From positions 1,580,501 through 1,644,500 of the forward strand of contig BLAL01000044.1 in assembly GCA_015698045.1 (NCBI GenBank): a DNA stretch of 64,000 nucleotides, read 5' to 3'. Shown here piece by piece: positions 54,525 to 64,000 of this stretch. Numbering within the stretch: the stretch's first letter is position 1; each line of letters begins with the position of its first letter. Below the pieces are notes generated by a model. That model searched no databases. It was not told the DNA's origin and saw only the letters and a list, made by a program, of their open reading frames with translations. The position numbers and the translations under genes were made by a program. This DNA is from Rhizophagus clarus (Eukaryota; Glomeromycota; Glomeromycetes; Glomerales; Glomeraceae).

Positions 54525-54950
54525 TTGCAGTTAGGTGCTTTTTTCTTTTCTTTTGTTATTGTTTCTTATATTTCATTTCTTTATGATTTGTCATTATCAT
54601 TTATTTTACCCTTTTGTTTTTTAAAACTTTATGATTTTCATTCCTTCTTCATCCTGTTCATCATCCTTTATTCTTATTCATTATTATCCCTTTTTTATTT
54701 CTATTCTTTTCCCATTTTCTTCTTTATTTTTTGTTTTTTTTTAATCTCTTATCCTTTTCTTTCTATTCCTTTATCTTTTTTTTCACTTTCTTCTATTGCT
54801 CTTTTTTTCTCTTTATTTATTCTTTTTGTTCCTTTTTTATTTCTTTACTTTTTTATCTTCTTCTTTGATTTGTCCCTTTTCTTTCTTTTCACTCCTTTAT
54901 TTCTCTTTATTTTACTTTATCCCTCTTGTTCTTTTATTTTTTTTTCATTA
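54525..54950 (+). repeat. Polypyrimidine block
   Basis: CT-rich DNA (TTTCTTTTC, CCTTTTTTATTTC) giving a 178-codon Phe/Ser/Leu-rich frame at 54507-55043 that is compositional. Same kind of block as at 9780, 23300 and 27390. Confidence 0.6.
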
Positions 54951-55035
54951 TTAAGTAACTATAAAATTTTTAATTCTGGATTAATCAGTAATCTTTGCAT
55001 ATATGCATCATTGTGTGATTTTTATCGTTTAATGC

Positions 55036-55710
55036 ACGGGTGAATGATGTCAAATCAGGCAACAATCGGCTATCAATCGGTCATCAGGATTGATGAACAA
55101 TCAAACAAATTGATATTGAATCAGCAATAAATTGTACTACCTGATTGAATCTGGATGATGTCAAAAATTGGCACCAAATTGGGTTGCCGATTGAAAGATC
55201 AATGATGATTGATTGATGATCGATTGATGGTTGATTGATGGTTGATTGATGGTCGATTGATGGTCAAATTATGGTCGATTGATGGTCAAATTATGGTCAA
55301 ATTATGGTCAAATTATGGTCAATTGATGGTCAATTGATGGTCAATTGATGGTCAAAAGACATTTTTGTAAAATTATATAACGAATAATAAAATTTATTAT
55401 AACACATAATATTTAGAATTACAAATAAAATACATAGTATTTTTATTTATATTAATAAGTATTTAAAATAAAAACATTCATTATAATAATATGTTAATAT
55501 ATAACTGATAAAGTTAGTAATATTTAATAAATAAATAGTAAAGCGTAAATATAAAAAGTTAGTAATAATTATAATAAAATACACAAATACAAAAAGTTAG
55601 TATTATGAAGAGCTTTTAGTAAAATATAGAAAAAAGAATAACATTAGTAATATTAAAAAAAGGTAAAGTTAATATTATAATTTAATAAAAAGTGTATTTT
55701 TTTTTAAAAA
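55036..55710 (+). repeat. Dispersed repeat, copy C
   Basis: CACGGGTGAATGATGTCAAA start (diverged from ACAGGTCG), AATCGGCTATCAATCGG, the GATTGATGGTC/AAATTATGGTC minisatellite (55200-55350) and the ATAACGAATAATAAAATTTA tail, then the satellite at 55710, exactly as in copy B. Confidence 0.85.
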
Positions 55711-58215
55711 ATGTTACGAAATCTAAAAAAATTCTCTATTAAAAATATCTCATACAAACTCTTAGAAAACCTCAAAAAAAAAAAAATCTCTGAATCTTAG
55801 AAAATTCAAAAAAAAAATCATTTTCTACACAAATCTTGTGATATCTCAAAAAGATATCTTAAAAAAAAAAATTTTCTATCAAAAATATCCATACGAGCCC
55901 TAAAAAATTTCACAAAAAAGGAATCTCTACCAAAATATCCCATATGAACTCTTAGAAATCTCTCCCAAAAAATTTTCTATCAAAGAATTCCATGCGAATC
56001 CTTTTTATATGAACCCTAAAAAATTTCACAAAAAAATTTTCTATCAGATATCCCATACGAACTCCTATACGAACTCTTAGAAAATCTCTTAAAAAAATTT
56101 TCTATCAAAGAATCCCATACAAACCTTTTCCATATGAACTTTTAGAAATCTCTCAAAAAAAAATTTTCTATTAAATAATCCCATGCGAACGCTTCTCATA
56201 TGAACTCTTGGAAAATATAAACTCTTCCCATATAAACTTAGAAAATCCCAAAAAAAAAATTTTCTATCAGATACCCATATGAACTCTTAGAAATCAAAAA
56301 AAAAATCTATTTATCAAATATATCCTATACGAATCTTAGGAAATCTCTCGAAAAAAAAAATTTTCTATTATACATTCCATAGACCCATATGAATCCTTCC
56401 CATATGAACTCTTAGAAAATTTCTCAAAAAAATTTTCTATCAAAGAATCCCATATGAATTCTTTTCATATGAACCCTAAAAAATTCCACAAAAAAATTTT
56501 CTATCAGGTATCCCATACGAACTCTTCCTATATGAACTCTTAGAAAATTTCAAAAAAAATTTTCTATCAGATATCCCATATGAACCTTTCCCATATGAAC
56601 ACTTGGAAAATCTTTATCAAAATATCCTATACGAACTCTTCCTACACGAACTTTAAAAAAAACTCTTAAAAAAAAATTTTCTATCAAAGAATCCCATACA
56701 AACCTTTTCCATATGAACTTTTAGAAATTTCTCAAAAAAAATTTTCTATTAAAAAATCCCATCCCTAAAAAATTTAAAAAAAATTTTGTATTAGATATCC
56801 CATACAAACTTTTCTGAACTCTTCTGAACTCTTCCTATACGAACTTTTAGAAAATCACTTAAAAAAAATTTTTATCAAAGATATTTCATACGAACCCTTA
56901 CCATATGAACACTTGGAAAATCTTTATTAAAATATCCTATACGAATCCTTCCTATATGACTCTTAGAAAATCTCTTAAAAAAAATTTTCTATTAAAGATA
57001 TCCTATACGAACGTTTTCCATATGAACTCTTGGAAAATACGAACTCTTCCCATATAAATTTAGAAAATCCCAAAAAAAAATTTTCTATCAGATACTCATA
57101 TGAACTCTTAGAAATCAAAAAAAAAATCTATTTATCAAATACATCCTATACGAATCTTAGGAAATCTCTCAAAAAAAAAATTTCCTATCAGATATCCTAT
57201 AGATCCATATGAACCCTTCCCATATGAATTCTTAGAAAATTTCTCAAAAAAAATTTCTATCAAAGAATCCCATGCAAATCCTTTCTATACAAACCCTAAA
57301 AAATTTTACAAAAAAATTTTTTGATATTCCATACAAACTTTTTCCATATGAACTCTTAGAAAATCTCAAAAAAAATTTTCTATCAGATATCCCATATGAA
57401 CCTTTCCCATATGAACACTTGGAAAATCTTTATCAAAATATCCCATACGAACTCTTTCCACACGAACTCTAAGAAAAACTCTTAAAAAAAAATTTTCTAT
57501 TAAAGAATCCCATACGAACCTTTTCCATATAAACTTTTAGAAATCTCTCAAAAAAAATTTTTTATTAAAAAATCCCATCCCTAAAAAATTTAAAAAAAAT
57601 TTTGTATCAGATATCCCATATAAACTTTTCCGAACTCTTCTGAACTCTTCCTATATGAACTCTTAGAAAATCACTTAAAAAAATTTTCTATCAAAGATAT
57701 CATCCTATACGAACCCTTATCATATGAACACTTGGAAAATCTTTATTAAAATATCCCATACGAATCCTTCCCATATGACTCTTAAAAAATCTCTTAAAAA
57801 AAATTTTCTATTAAAGATATCCTATACGAACGCTTCCTATATGAACTCTTGGAAAATACGAACTCTTCTTATATAAATTTAGAAAATCCCAAAAAAAAAA
57901 TTTTCTATCAAATACCCATATAAACTCTTAGAAATCAAAAAAAAAAAAATCTATTTATCAAATACATCCTATACGAATCTTAGGAAATCTCTCAAAAAAA
58001 AAATTTCCTATCAGATATCCCATAGACCCATACAAACCCTTCCCATATGAATTCTTAGAAAATTTCTCAAAAAAAATTTCTATCAAAGAATCCCATGCAA
58101 ATTCTTTTCATACGAACCCTAAAAAATTTCACAAAAAAATTTTTTATTAGATATCCCATACGAACTTTTTCCATATGAACTCTTAGAAAATCTTAAAAAA
58201 AATTTTCTATCAGAT
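55710..58215. repeat. Satellite array with 0.82 kb higher-order repeat
   Basis: About 50-bp units as at 51364-53620, arranged in a higher-order period: the string CCATATGAACACTTGGAAAA occurs at about 56591 and 57407, 816 bp apart, and the CTGAACTCTTCTGAACTC landmark also recurs at that distance. No gene. Confidence 0.85.
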
Positions 58216-58216
58216 A

Positions 58217-58620
58217 TCCCATACACTGGTCAAAATCGATGCTAGCGGATACATATCGGGTACCCGATATGTGTAATATATTTGTAGGATATGTGTATGA
58301 TATTCGATAATAATACACATATCGGGTACCCGATATGTGTATTGTTTATGCGGAAATTCGGTGATACATATTACAGTTATCGCACAAGTATTCACACATA
58401 TCGGGTAGTTATAATATCGGGCACATATCATTTATTTACTGTATACCCGATATATTGTAATAAATATCGTATAAATATCGTATACCAATCATACATTTAT
58501 CAGATAGCACCGATAATTATTTTATAGCTGTCCGATATGGACATATTTTGGTACCCGATATGAACACGATAAAGTTCAAGTACATATACCGGGCAGTATA
58601 ATATTTTTAATAATTCAGGC
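58217..58620. repeat. Palindrome-rich element (ATATCGGGTACCCGATAT)
   Basis: Begins abruptly in the satellite with CACTGGTCAAAATCGATGCT. ATATCGGGTACCCGATAT occurs at about 58255 and 58319, with half-sites CGGGTAG, ATACCCGATAT and GGTACCCGATATG later. It looks like a TIR/MITE-type element or a cluster of palindromic sites; its right end is not certain. From 58620 to 58890 nothing is recognised. Confidence 0.5.
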
Positions 58621-58889
58621 AAAAATTATAGAATTTATATTATAATTTGTAATTTATATATATTTTTTCAGATTAATTTATAATTTTAACTCAAAATTTA
58701 TTTTTAATTAAAAACAAAAAATATGAATTACAATCTATGTAAAATCAATACTACATTTATGTAAAATCAAATCTAAATTCAATAAATTGCGAATAAATCT
58801 ATATTATATAAATCAATTATACTGTAAGTGGCATACTAACGAAATTAGATTTCACTTGTTCGCTTACTTATTTTCATTATATTCAAATT

Positions 58890-59580
58890 TGATCATTAAA
58901 CGAAAGTAACATTATTAGTAACAGGTTGTTAGAAAAGGAATAATAATAAAAAAGAATATTAGTAGAAGAAAAAGAAATAGTTAGTAGTAAAAAATGTTAG
59001 TAGGAAAGAAATAAAATAAATAAAAATTAGTAGAAGAAAATAATTAGTAGAAATTATAGAAGAAAGAAACAGTAGAAGAAAGAAAATAGAAAAATAATGT
59101 ACAAGTACCCTACAACTTCATCCCTAGGTAGTCAAAAATCTCAGGTAGTTCCAGACCACAGCAAACATGAAAGATAACTATATATATACAATAGCAATGA
59201 AGAAAAATATTAGATAGTGGAAACGTTAGTAAAATTTAAGAAAAGTAAATGATAGAAAATTCAGATATGTTAATAAGAGAAGTATTAGTAAAAGGAAGAA
59301 AGAAACGTTAGCAAGAGGACGTTAATAGAAAATATTTATAATCATATGAAAAGAGAAGTGTAGCGTTAATAAAAAATATACCTTATGTGTTCTTTTCCTG
59401 AATATAATAAAGAAAAAAATGTAAAAAAACGTCGTTAAAGAGAAGTGTAACATTAATAAAAAAATATACCTTGTGTGTTTTTACGTGTTAATTTGATAAT
59501 ATTGTAAAAAAAAGAAAGCGGTTACAGACTTACAGTAAGCGAAAAAATTAAAGAGAAAAAAGAAAAAAAAATAAAATGAC
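58890..59580 (-). other. Mini-exon-like array (minus strand)
   Basis: On the minus strand T-rich tracts and CTAACG/TTACTAACG motifs precede segments such as the 16-nt GAAAAGAACACATAAG (near 59385-59400, acceptor TTATATTCAG, donor GTATAT) and a longer segment around 59105-59175 with acceptor ATATATATAG, containing TTTGCTGTGGTCTGGAACT. CCAAT plus CATGTG lie just upstream at 59602-59637. Not obviously coding. Confidence 0.4.
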
Positions 59581-59601
59581 AATATAAACAAATAATTAAA
59601 T

Positions 59602-59637
59602 CATGTGATCATTAAATAATAAGTTGATTATAATTGG
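59602..59637 (-). promoter_or_regulatory. Candidate CCAAT plus E-box-like block
   Basis: Minus strand: CCAAT (59633-59637) then CACATG (59602-59607) 31 bp on. Third example of this arrangement, again upstream of a TACTAAC-rich array. Confidence 0.35.
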
Positions 59638-60002
59638 TCAACATTTGAACAGTTACACAAATTTTAAACAATATATTTTATCATATAGTACAGTATAATA
59701 ACGAATGAAAGAATATAAAATATAGCAATAAAATTAATAAAAATTTTGCATTTTATGCATTTTACATATAATTCTGAAAAGGGTGTACCGGTTATCTATA
59801 TATTTTATTTATCATTTTTTGCTATGATAATATTATCATCGTTAATATCACGAATCTTACTTTCACCTTTTAGCGTACAATCTGCAATAAAGAAGCAGAA
59901 CTATTCTGGTCCGTAACCGTATCATGCGCAAAAATTTATTTTCTTGATCTTGTACGACTTAAAAATGAATTTCTTAAAATATTAATACTAATCTTTTTTT
60001 TT

Positions 60003-60105
60003 AGCAGCAAGTCATAGTGATCGTGGTGATCGTAGTGGTCGTGGTAGTCATAGAGGTCGTGGAGGTCGTGGTCGTAAAGGCGATGATGATATCGACGATG
60101 GGTAA
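60003..60105 (+). CDS. Possible Arg/Gly-rich exon (fragment)
   Basis: A segment preceded by TACTAATC and TTTTTTTTTAG and followed by GGGTAAAATT reads, in one frame, SHSDRGDRSGRGSHRGRGG then acidic DDDIDDG. The next T-tract acceptor (about 60170) leads to a segment with SDRDDGNDNELIDDFA in one frame, but phases of the two do not match cleanly. RG-rich and acidic parts suggest an RNA-binding-type protein relic. No upstream exon found. Confidence 0.25.
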
Positions 60106-60439
60106 AATTTTATTAATCAAATTTAAATTATCACTTAAAATATTATTATTTTAATTTTTTTTTTATAAGTACGACATTATCCTTTCTGACAGAGATGATG
60201 GCAACGACAATGAGCTTATAGATGACTTTGCGAAGCAGATAACATGTACATACACCTTTTTCAAAATTATATGTAAAATGCAAAAATGCAAAATTTTTAT
60301 CAATTTGTATTGCTATTTTTTATTTTACAGATTATAAATATATCTTTTAATAAAATTCAAATTTTTCAGTTTATACTATACGATAAAAATTTATTAGCGA
60401 AACGAGTGAAATAAAAAAATTGAAAATTTGCCGTATTAG

Positions 60440-61191
60440 GTACTTTTGAAAGTTAAAACAATGCCGATGGAAACCTAAAAGTGCTAAAAGTGAGGTATAT
60501 ATATATATATATTAGTTATAGGAATAACTAAAGTAAGTAATTAATAGTTAGTGTTGGCGAATAGAGTATTTGCTGACGAAGAATTTGCTGACGAAGGATA
60601 AAAGGCGACAAAGTATTGACTGATGATGAAATAATAAGATAGTGTATAGACAAGTAACGATACTCAGTCCCATACATATCTTAGGAGGCTAGCCTATCGT
60701 GAATAACTCACTACAGAAGAATATGTATTTTATTTGCGCATATACCTATAACACAAGGTATATAGATGGACCTGCCAGTGAAGGCACGTATGTTCAGGAA
60801 AGGTGAAGGAAGGGAATAAGATATAAATGATATTAATTACTTACCCTATTTTAGAGTAAAACAACGTGAGATATGAAAACGTTACGAAAAGAAGGACAGT
60901 AGAAGGACAGTAGAAGAAGATAGTAGAGAAAACCTAAAAAGAAGAAAGGGAAAGAATAGGGTTGGCAAGCGTTAGCAGAAGAATGGAAATACCGAGTATT
61001 TCAAATATGAAACAGTGAAATAACATAAAAGCGGCTGGGATCGCCTGACTGCTAACGCGCGATACGTATATTGCTTACAATCTGTCGAGGTGTGACGGCC
61101 TACCCCTTACATTAAAACCATTCAGCGCGAAGCATTGAATAGCGCACTTGCCTTATAGAGCCCTAATGATATCAACACAAAGAAATTAAAA
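60440..61191. other. GC-richer island, unassigned
   Basis: Noticeably less AT-rich than its neighbours, with words such as GCGGCTGGGATCGCC and GTCGAGGTGTGACGGCC near 61030-61110 and a duplicated TTTGCTGACGAAG near 60570-60590. No long frame, tRNA or rRNA recognised. On the minus strand it follows the candidate gene at 61192-61675, so it may be 3' untranslated or spliced noncoding sequence of the same transcript, or a solo LTR starting TGTTGGCG. Confidence 0.4.
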
Positions 61192-61675
61192 TTATAAAAT
61201 CTGGCAAAATTTGAAAGAAGTTTGCGGAGGTTGATGACGAGGATCATAAGAAATGGAACGTTTTAAAGAAAGAAAGGCTCGCTTTAGATTAACCAGTTCA
61301 CGACATTCTCTTTTATTGGGACGAAGACAGTTGAGTGATACGTTTAACACGACCTATAATAACAAAGAAAGGAAAATAAAAGGGTCATCCAGGAGTACTA
61401 GATGAGCAAGTATAAACGTCACAATATTCAACAACCGCGTACAAGTGTTTCGCAGGATCCTTTCAGGACTGGATGATAATAACCATCCTGAGCGTAAGAC
61501 ATTTATCTTTACAACGCGTCCGCAGTCATCCTTTAGAAATCAACTCAAGCAGCTATGACCAAATATGAACCACACTCACCTTTAGCAATATCCAAATAAA
61601 CGTTGGCTTCTTTAACTTTTGTCTGAAACGGAGGGTAGATTTACGGCGAGAAGTAAAGGAACGTCTACAAGCCAT
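61192..61675 (-). CDS. Candidate two-exon small basic protein (85 aa)
   Basis: Exon 1 is 61580-61675 (MACRRSFTSRRKSTLRFRQK...) and exon 2 61192-61353, with a 226-bp intron (donor GTGAGT, acceptor TTGTTATTATAG), both borders phase 0. Exon 2 is 53 codons open to TAA. The product is rich in Arg/Lys (about one residue in five) and has no domain I know. A further upstream noncoding exon is likely: TTTTTTACAG ends just 9 bases before the ATG and a GTAAGC donor lies near 61953. Basic composition could mean a nucleic-acid-binding or ribosomal-type peptide, but that is a guess. Confidence 0.4.
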
Positions 61676-62100
61676 GATTATTGAAGTCTGTAAAAAATAT
61701 ATAAATAAATAAAGGACGTAAAAGTTAGGAGGTGACATCTGGTTCGCATTCCATGTGACCCCAAGCCAACTATTCCTTGAACCCCACAGACTCCTAACTA
61801 TCTTGTAAGCAGTATCATTAAAACTATGAAGCAATACTGGTATATCGTGTATATTAGATTATTGGAATATTTAAGACAGTTTATCTTTAGTTAGACCGTA
61901 ATCTTTATAATACGTGCAGTGACCAGCGTAAACTCAGGGAGCGCGTGCTTACCTTTAACAAAGATATACAAGAAGGATATGAAAGCAATAGAGAGCGGAA
62001 AAAGAGTAAGAGAGTTATGGAAAAAATAGAAATAATATTTGAAGAAAAATATTTGTTAAAAGAGAGAAAAGAAGTTATTTTATATTTTTAAGATAAAATG
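61676..62100 (-). other. Possible 5' leader with intron for the small basic gene
   Basis: On the minus strand a donor AAAG/GTAAGC at about 61953 and acceptor TTTTTTACAG at about 61685 would define a 270-bp intron, leaving a leader exon from roughly 62090. The 93-codon minus frame at 61553-61834 runs through this intron and is probably not translated as such. The stretch 62100-62490 has no gene. Confidence 0.3.
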
Positions 62101-62492
62101 CGACAAAAATTTGGGATATTTCATGATAATCTTAAGGAAAATAACTTAATTGGTGATCAACAATGTGTTTGAAAACTAAATTGATATTAGTATAACATGA
62201 CTAGTACAGTACATGACGGTTCCAAACTGGAATAAATATATCAAGTTGACTGTAATGTTGAATTTCAAACTGTAATTTAAATGATTTATAAAAAATTTCT
62301 TTTGAAGAACATTATCGATTTCTGTAAATTTCTTTTTCCATTCAAAAAGCCATCGAAAAGTTTATTTATATGAATTATAAAATATCATATCAAATGAAAA
62401 TATCAAACCATTTAAAAACTTACTTATATAATAAAGCAATAAATAGTTTATTTATATTCATATTATATATATATTTTTTTATAATTGATTAA

Positions 62493-62651
62493 TTATAATA
62501 CTAGCTCAAAAATATTTGCCCTGGCCAATTTTAAAATATATTTGTTAGCACAAATACGTCCAGCTTCTAATGCCTCGCTAGAAAGCTGTTGATGTTCATC
62601 AGAAAGCAAATGGATACAAAGAGGAAATTCATCTACATTTGAAAAAAAAAA
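62493..62651 (-). pseudogene. Ribosomal protein L10 (uL16) exon fragment
   Basis: The minus strand reads [18 protein letters not shown] followed by [20 protein letters not shown], the strongly conserved central segment of eukaryotic RPL10/uL16. It then departs from the family after KL and ends at a stop. A T-rich tract and TGTAG precede the GAT codon, so the fragment may have started as an exon. No other RPL10 exon is nearby; the C-terminal half and the N-terminus are missing. Interpreted as a captured or duplicated exon rather than the functional gene. Confidence 0.75.
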
Positions 62652-62660
62652 ATTTGTAAT

Positions 62661-62755
62661 AAAATTTTGAATAATTGAATTTATATACACACATTGTTGT
62701 TATCAATTAAAATTTTGAATAATTGAATTTATATACACACATTGTTGTTATCAAT
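62661..62755. repeat. 47-bp direct repeat
   Basis: Two adjacent copies (62661-62707 and 62709-62755) of AAATTTTGAATAATTGAATT to ACATTGTTGTTATCAAT. The second copy overlaps the stop codon of the Myb/SANT-like gene; the first abuts the RPL10 fragment. Confidence 0.9.
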
Positions 62756-63416
62756 CTATGTTGATAATGTTGGGTGGTGAAGAAGGTGGTGGTAGTGAAG
62801 AAGGAGGTGGTGGTGAAGAAGGAGGTGGTGGTGGTGGTGGCGAAGTTAGATTGATAATATTAGGTGGTGAATAAGGAGGAGGTGGTGGTGGCGGCGATGA
62901 GAGAGGAGAATAATTTAAGGGAGTTGTCGCCTGGGACGTCGCTCTCGACCTTTCGTTAATATCGTGAATTATATCATAATTCGTTCCTAATAATAAAGAA
63001 CAATTAATTAATAAAATTTAAATATAAAAATATTTAATATTTATATTTGTGATATTTACTTGGTTTTTCCCAGAAATGTTCTTTAAATTCTTCGAAAAAC
63101 ATTTCTCCTAACATCGTTTTCTTACCCTTGGGATCGCCATCTACATATTTTTTCATTTTCTGATAAAATCATGTCATGTTTAGTATTTATATTAGTGATA
63201 CGAAATATTTTATTTATATACCTTATAAGCACGCACTAATCTGTAGAATTTTTCTTTACACTTTTTTCCTGAATAATCTGTTCCAAATTTAATATTTATT
63301 TCACTCGCAAGAGTTTTCCAGTAATTGTATCTCATGTTATTATTTAATTGATGATAATTTTCATTTTCACTTTTTCTTTTTTCAATTAAGTAATTTAACT
63401 GATCTTTGGACCACAT
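62751..63416 (-). CDS. Myb/SANT-like DNA-binding protein, three exons (176 aa)
   Basis: Exons 63222-63416, 63060-63159 and 62751-62986 join through introns of 62 and 73 bp (donors GTATAT and GTAAAT, acceptors TTTTATCAG and TTATTATTAG) to an intact 176-aa frame. Residues 1-65 form a trihelix-like Myb/SANT domain (MWSKDQLNYLIEKRK, YNYWKTLASEINIKFG, SGKKCKEKFYRLVRAYK) with Trp at 2 and 31. Then MFFEEFKEHFWEKP, and a C-terminal half dominated by polyproline runs (SSPPPPPPYSPP, TSPPPPPPSS). Start chosen at MW; an upstream ATG at 63449 adds 11 hydrophobic residues that do not fit. Intron positions equal those of the broken homologue at 2738-6953. Likely a sequence-specific DNA-binding protein, possibly transposon-derived. 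Confidence 0.8.
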
Positions 63417-63420
63417 TGTA

Positions 63421-63546
63421 GAAAAGATAAAAAACTCGTAAAAAAACAATTGTTAGGTTGATAAAATTTGTTATCCTTTTAGAATAGAAAAGATAAAAAA
63501 TCTCGTAAAAAACAATTGTTAGGTTGATAAAATTTGTTATCCTTTT
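63421..63546. repeat. 65-bp tandem duplication upstream of Myb/SANT-like gene
   Basis: GAAAAGATAAAAAACTCG to TTGTTATCCTTTTA is repeated at 63486 almost unchanged. It lies in the 5' region of the gene. Confidence 0.9.
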
Positions 63547-63611
63547 ATAAGAATTTGATCGAATTTATTACTGGTCTATATCATTTCTTCGTTGTATTCA
63601 TTAATTTGTCC

Positions 63612-63851
63612 TATTCTTTTGCGATTTAATCATATGAATCATTAAAGTCTAATAAATTACTACGCCTACAACCTTACTATATTCGTTATAATAAACAAAA
63701 GGATGGAATGACATAATACTTTGGAGACATTATTCGTTTTGCGATTTAATCATATGAATCATTAGTCTTAAAATAAATTACTACGCCTACAACCTTACTT
63801 TATTCGTTATAATAAACAAAAGGATGGAATGACATAATACTTTGGAGACAA
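63612..63851. repeat. 120-bp tandem duplication
   Basis: GCGATTTAATCATATGAATC starts at 63621 and 63741; both copies run to ACATAATACTTTGGAGACA with few changes. Both this and the 65-bp duplication suggest local replication slippage or unequal exchange in the promoter region. Confidence 0.9.
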
Positions 63852-63914
63852 TGTTACATCAAAAATTCCCTATTAATTGTAACACGATTTAATATAATGA
63901 AATAACTAGACATG

Positions 63915-64000
63915 TCGCGGGCTTGTCGCGGTTGTATCGCGGTAAACTATTAATAAAAAAATGAGTTATATCGTGGGTGTGTCGCGGGTGGGTCAGTTGA
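63915..64000. repeat. TGTCGCGG short repeats at window end
   Basis: GTCGCGGGCTTGTCGCGG, TATCGCGG and GTGTCGCGGGTGGGTC. Probably the edge of a TIR-type element that continues outside the window. Confidence 0.4.

Noticed and set aside
60550-61060. Possible solo LTR beginning TGTTGGCGAATAG
   Set aside because: No second copy in the window, no matching CA end or target duplication identified; left as unassigned island.
1-64000. tRNA, rRNA, prokaryotic operons or phage
   Set aside because: No tRNA box B context or rRNA core motif seen, and introns, LTR elements and polyadenylation signals indicate a eukaryotic nuclear genome.

Overview
This window reads as a strongly AT-rich eukaryotic genome that is poor in genes and rich in repeats. 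The evidence is short GT-AG introns with CTAAC-like branch points, a Ty3/gypsy LTR retrotransposon, hAT-, Tc1- and TA-flanked terminal-inverted-repeat (TIR) elements, a LINE-like relic, satellites, and a pepsin-type secreted aspartic protease. Base composition, repeat content, the SAM plus PD-(D/E)XK-like gene and the Myb/SANT-like genes together suggest an arbuscular mycorrhizal fungus (Glomeromycotina, Rhizophagus-like). That assignment is inference, not a database match.

Layout. 0.6-8.1 kb: a 7.5 kb TIR element flanked by TA and holding a broken Myb/SANT-like gene; a second 3.6 kb TIR element sits exactly inside an intron of that gene. 8.5-12.7 kb: three or four small TIR elements, two with clear 8-bp target duplications. 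13.5-14.3 kb: an intact single-pass membrane protein gene. 16-19.6 kb: a LINE ORF1-like relic split by a minisatellite-bearing TIR element. 21.5-23.6 kb: an array of splice-signal-flanked mini-exon units next to a polypyrimidine block. 24.5-25.9 kb: a decayed Tc1 element. 26.5-30.5 kb: another TA-CATCAGG element with an E-box/TATA block and about 14 mini-exon-like units. 33.6-35.7 kb: weak small genes and two MITE-like elements. 36.1-37.3 kb: a two-exon aspartic protease. 37.8-41.7 kb: nested MITEs and dispersed repeats. 41.7-51.4 kb: a young, apparently intact Ty3/gypsy element inserted in a satellite array that continues to 58.2 kb. 58.9-64 kb: another mini-exon array, a GC-richer island with a candidate small basic protein gene, a ribosomal protein L10 (uL16) exon fragment, and an intact three-exon Myb/SANT-like gene.

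The most striking object is the Ty3/gypsy element (41705-51363). Between integrase and the 3' LTR it carries, on the opposite strand, an intron-containing gene whose two exons join in frame to give a SAM domain followed by a PD-(D/E)XK-nuclease-like domain (388 aa). Its LTRs differ at only 2 of 435 positions. Gag and Pol are joined by a convincing -1 frameshift signal (GTTAAAC, 6-nt spacer, stem-loop), while Pol and integrase are separate ORFs meeting at TAATATG.

A second theme is a recurring arrangement that no usual feature type names: serial units of acceptor, 25-70 nt exon-like segment, donor and short intron-like segment with TACTAAC-type motifs. Several are headed by a CCAAT / CACRTG block and two lie inside TIR elements. 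Whether these arrays are transcribed and spliced cannot be decided from sequence alone.
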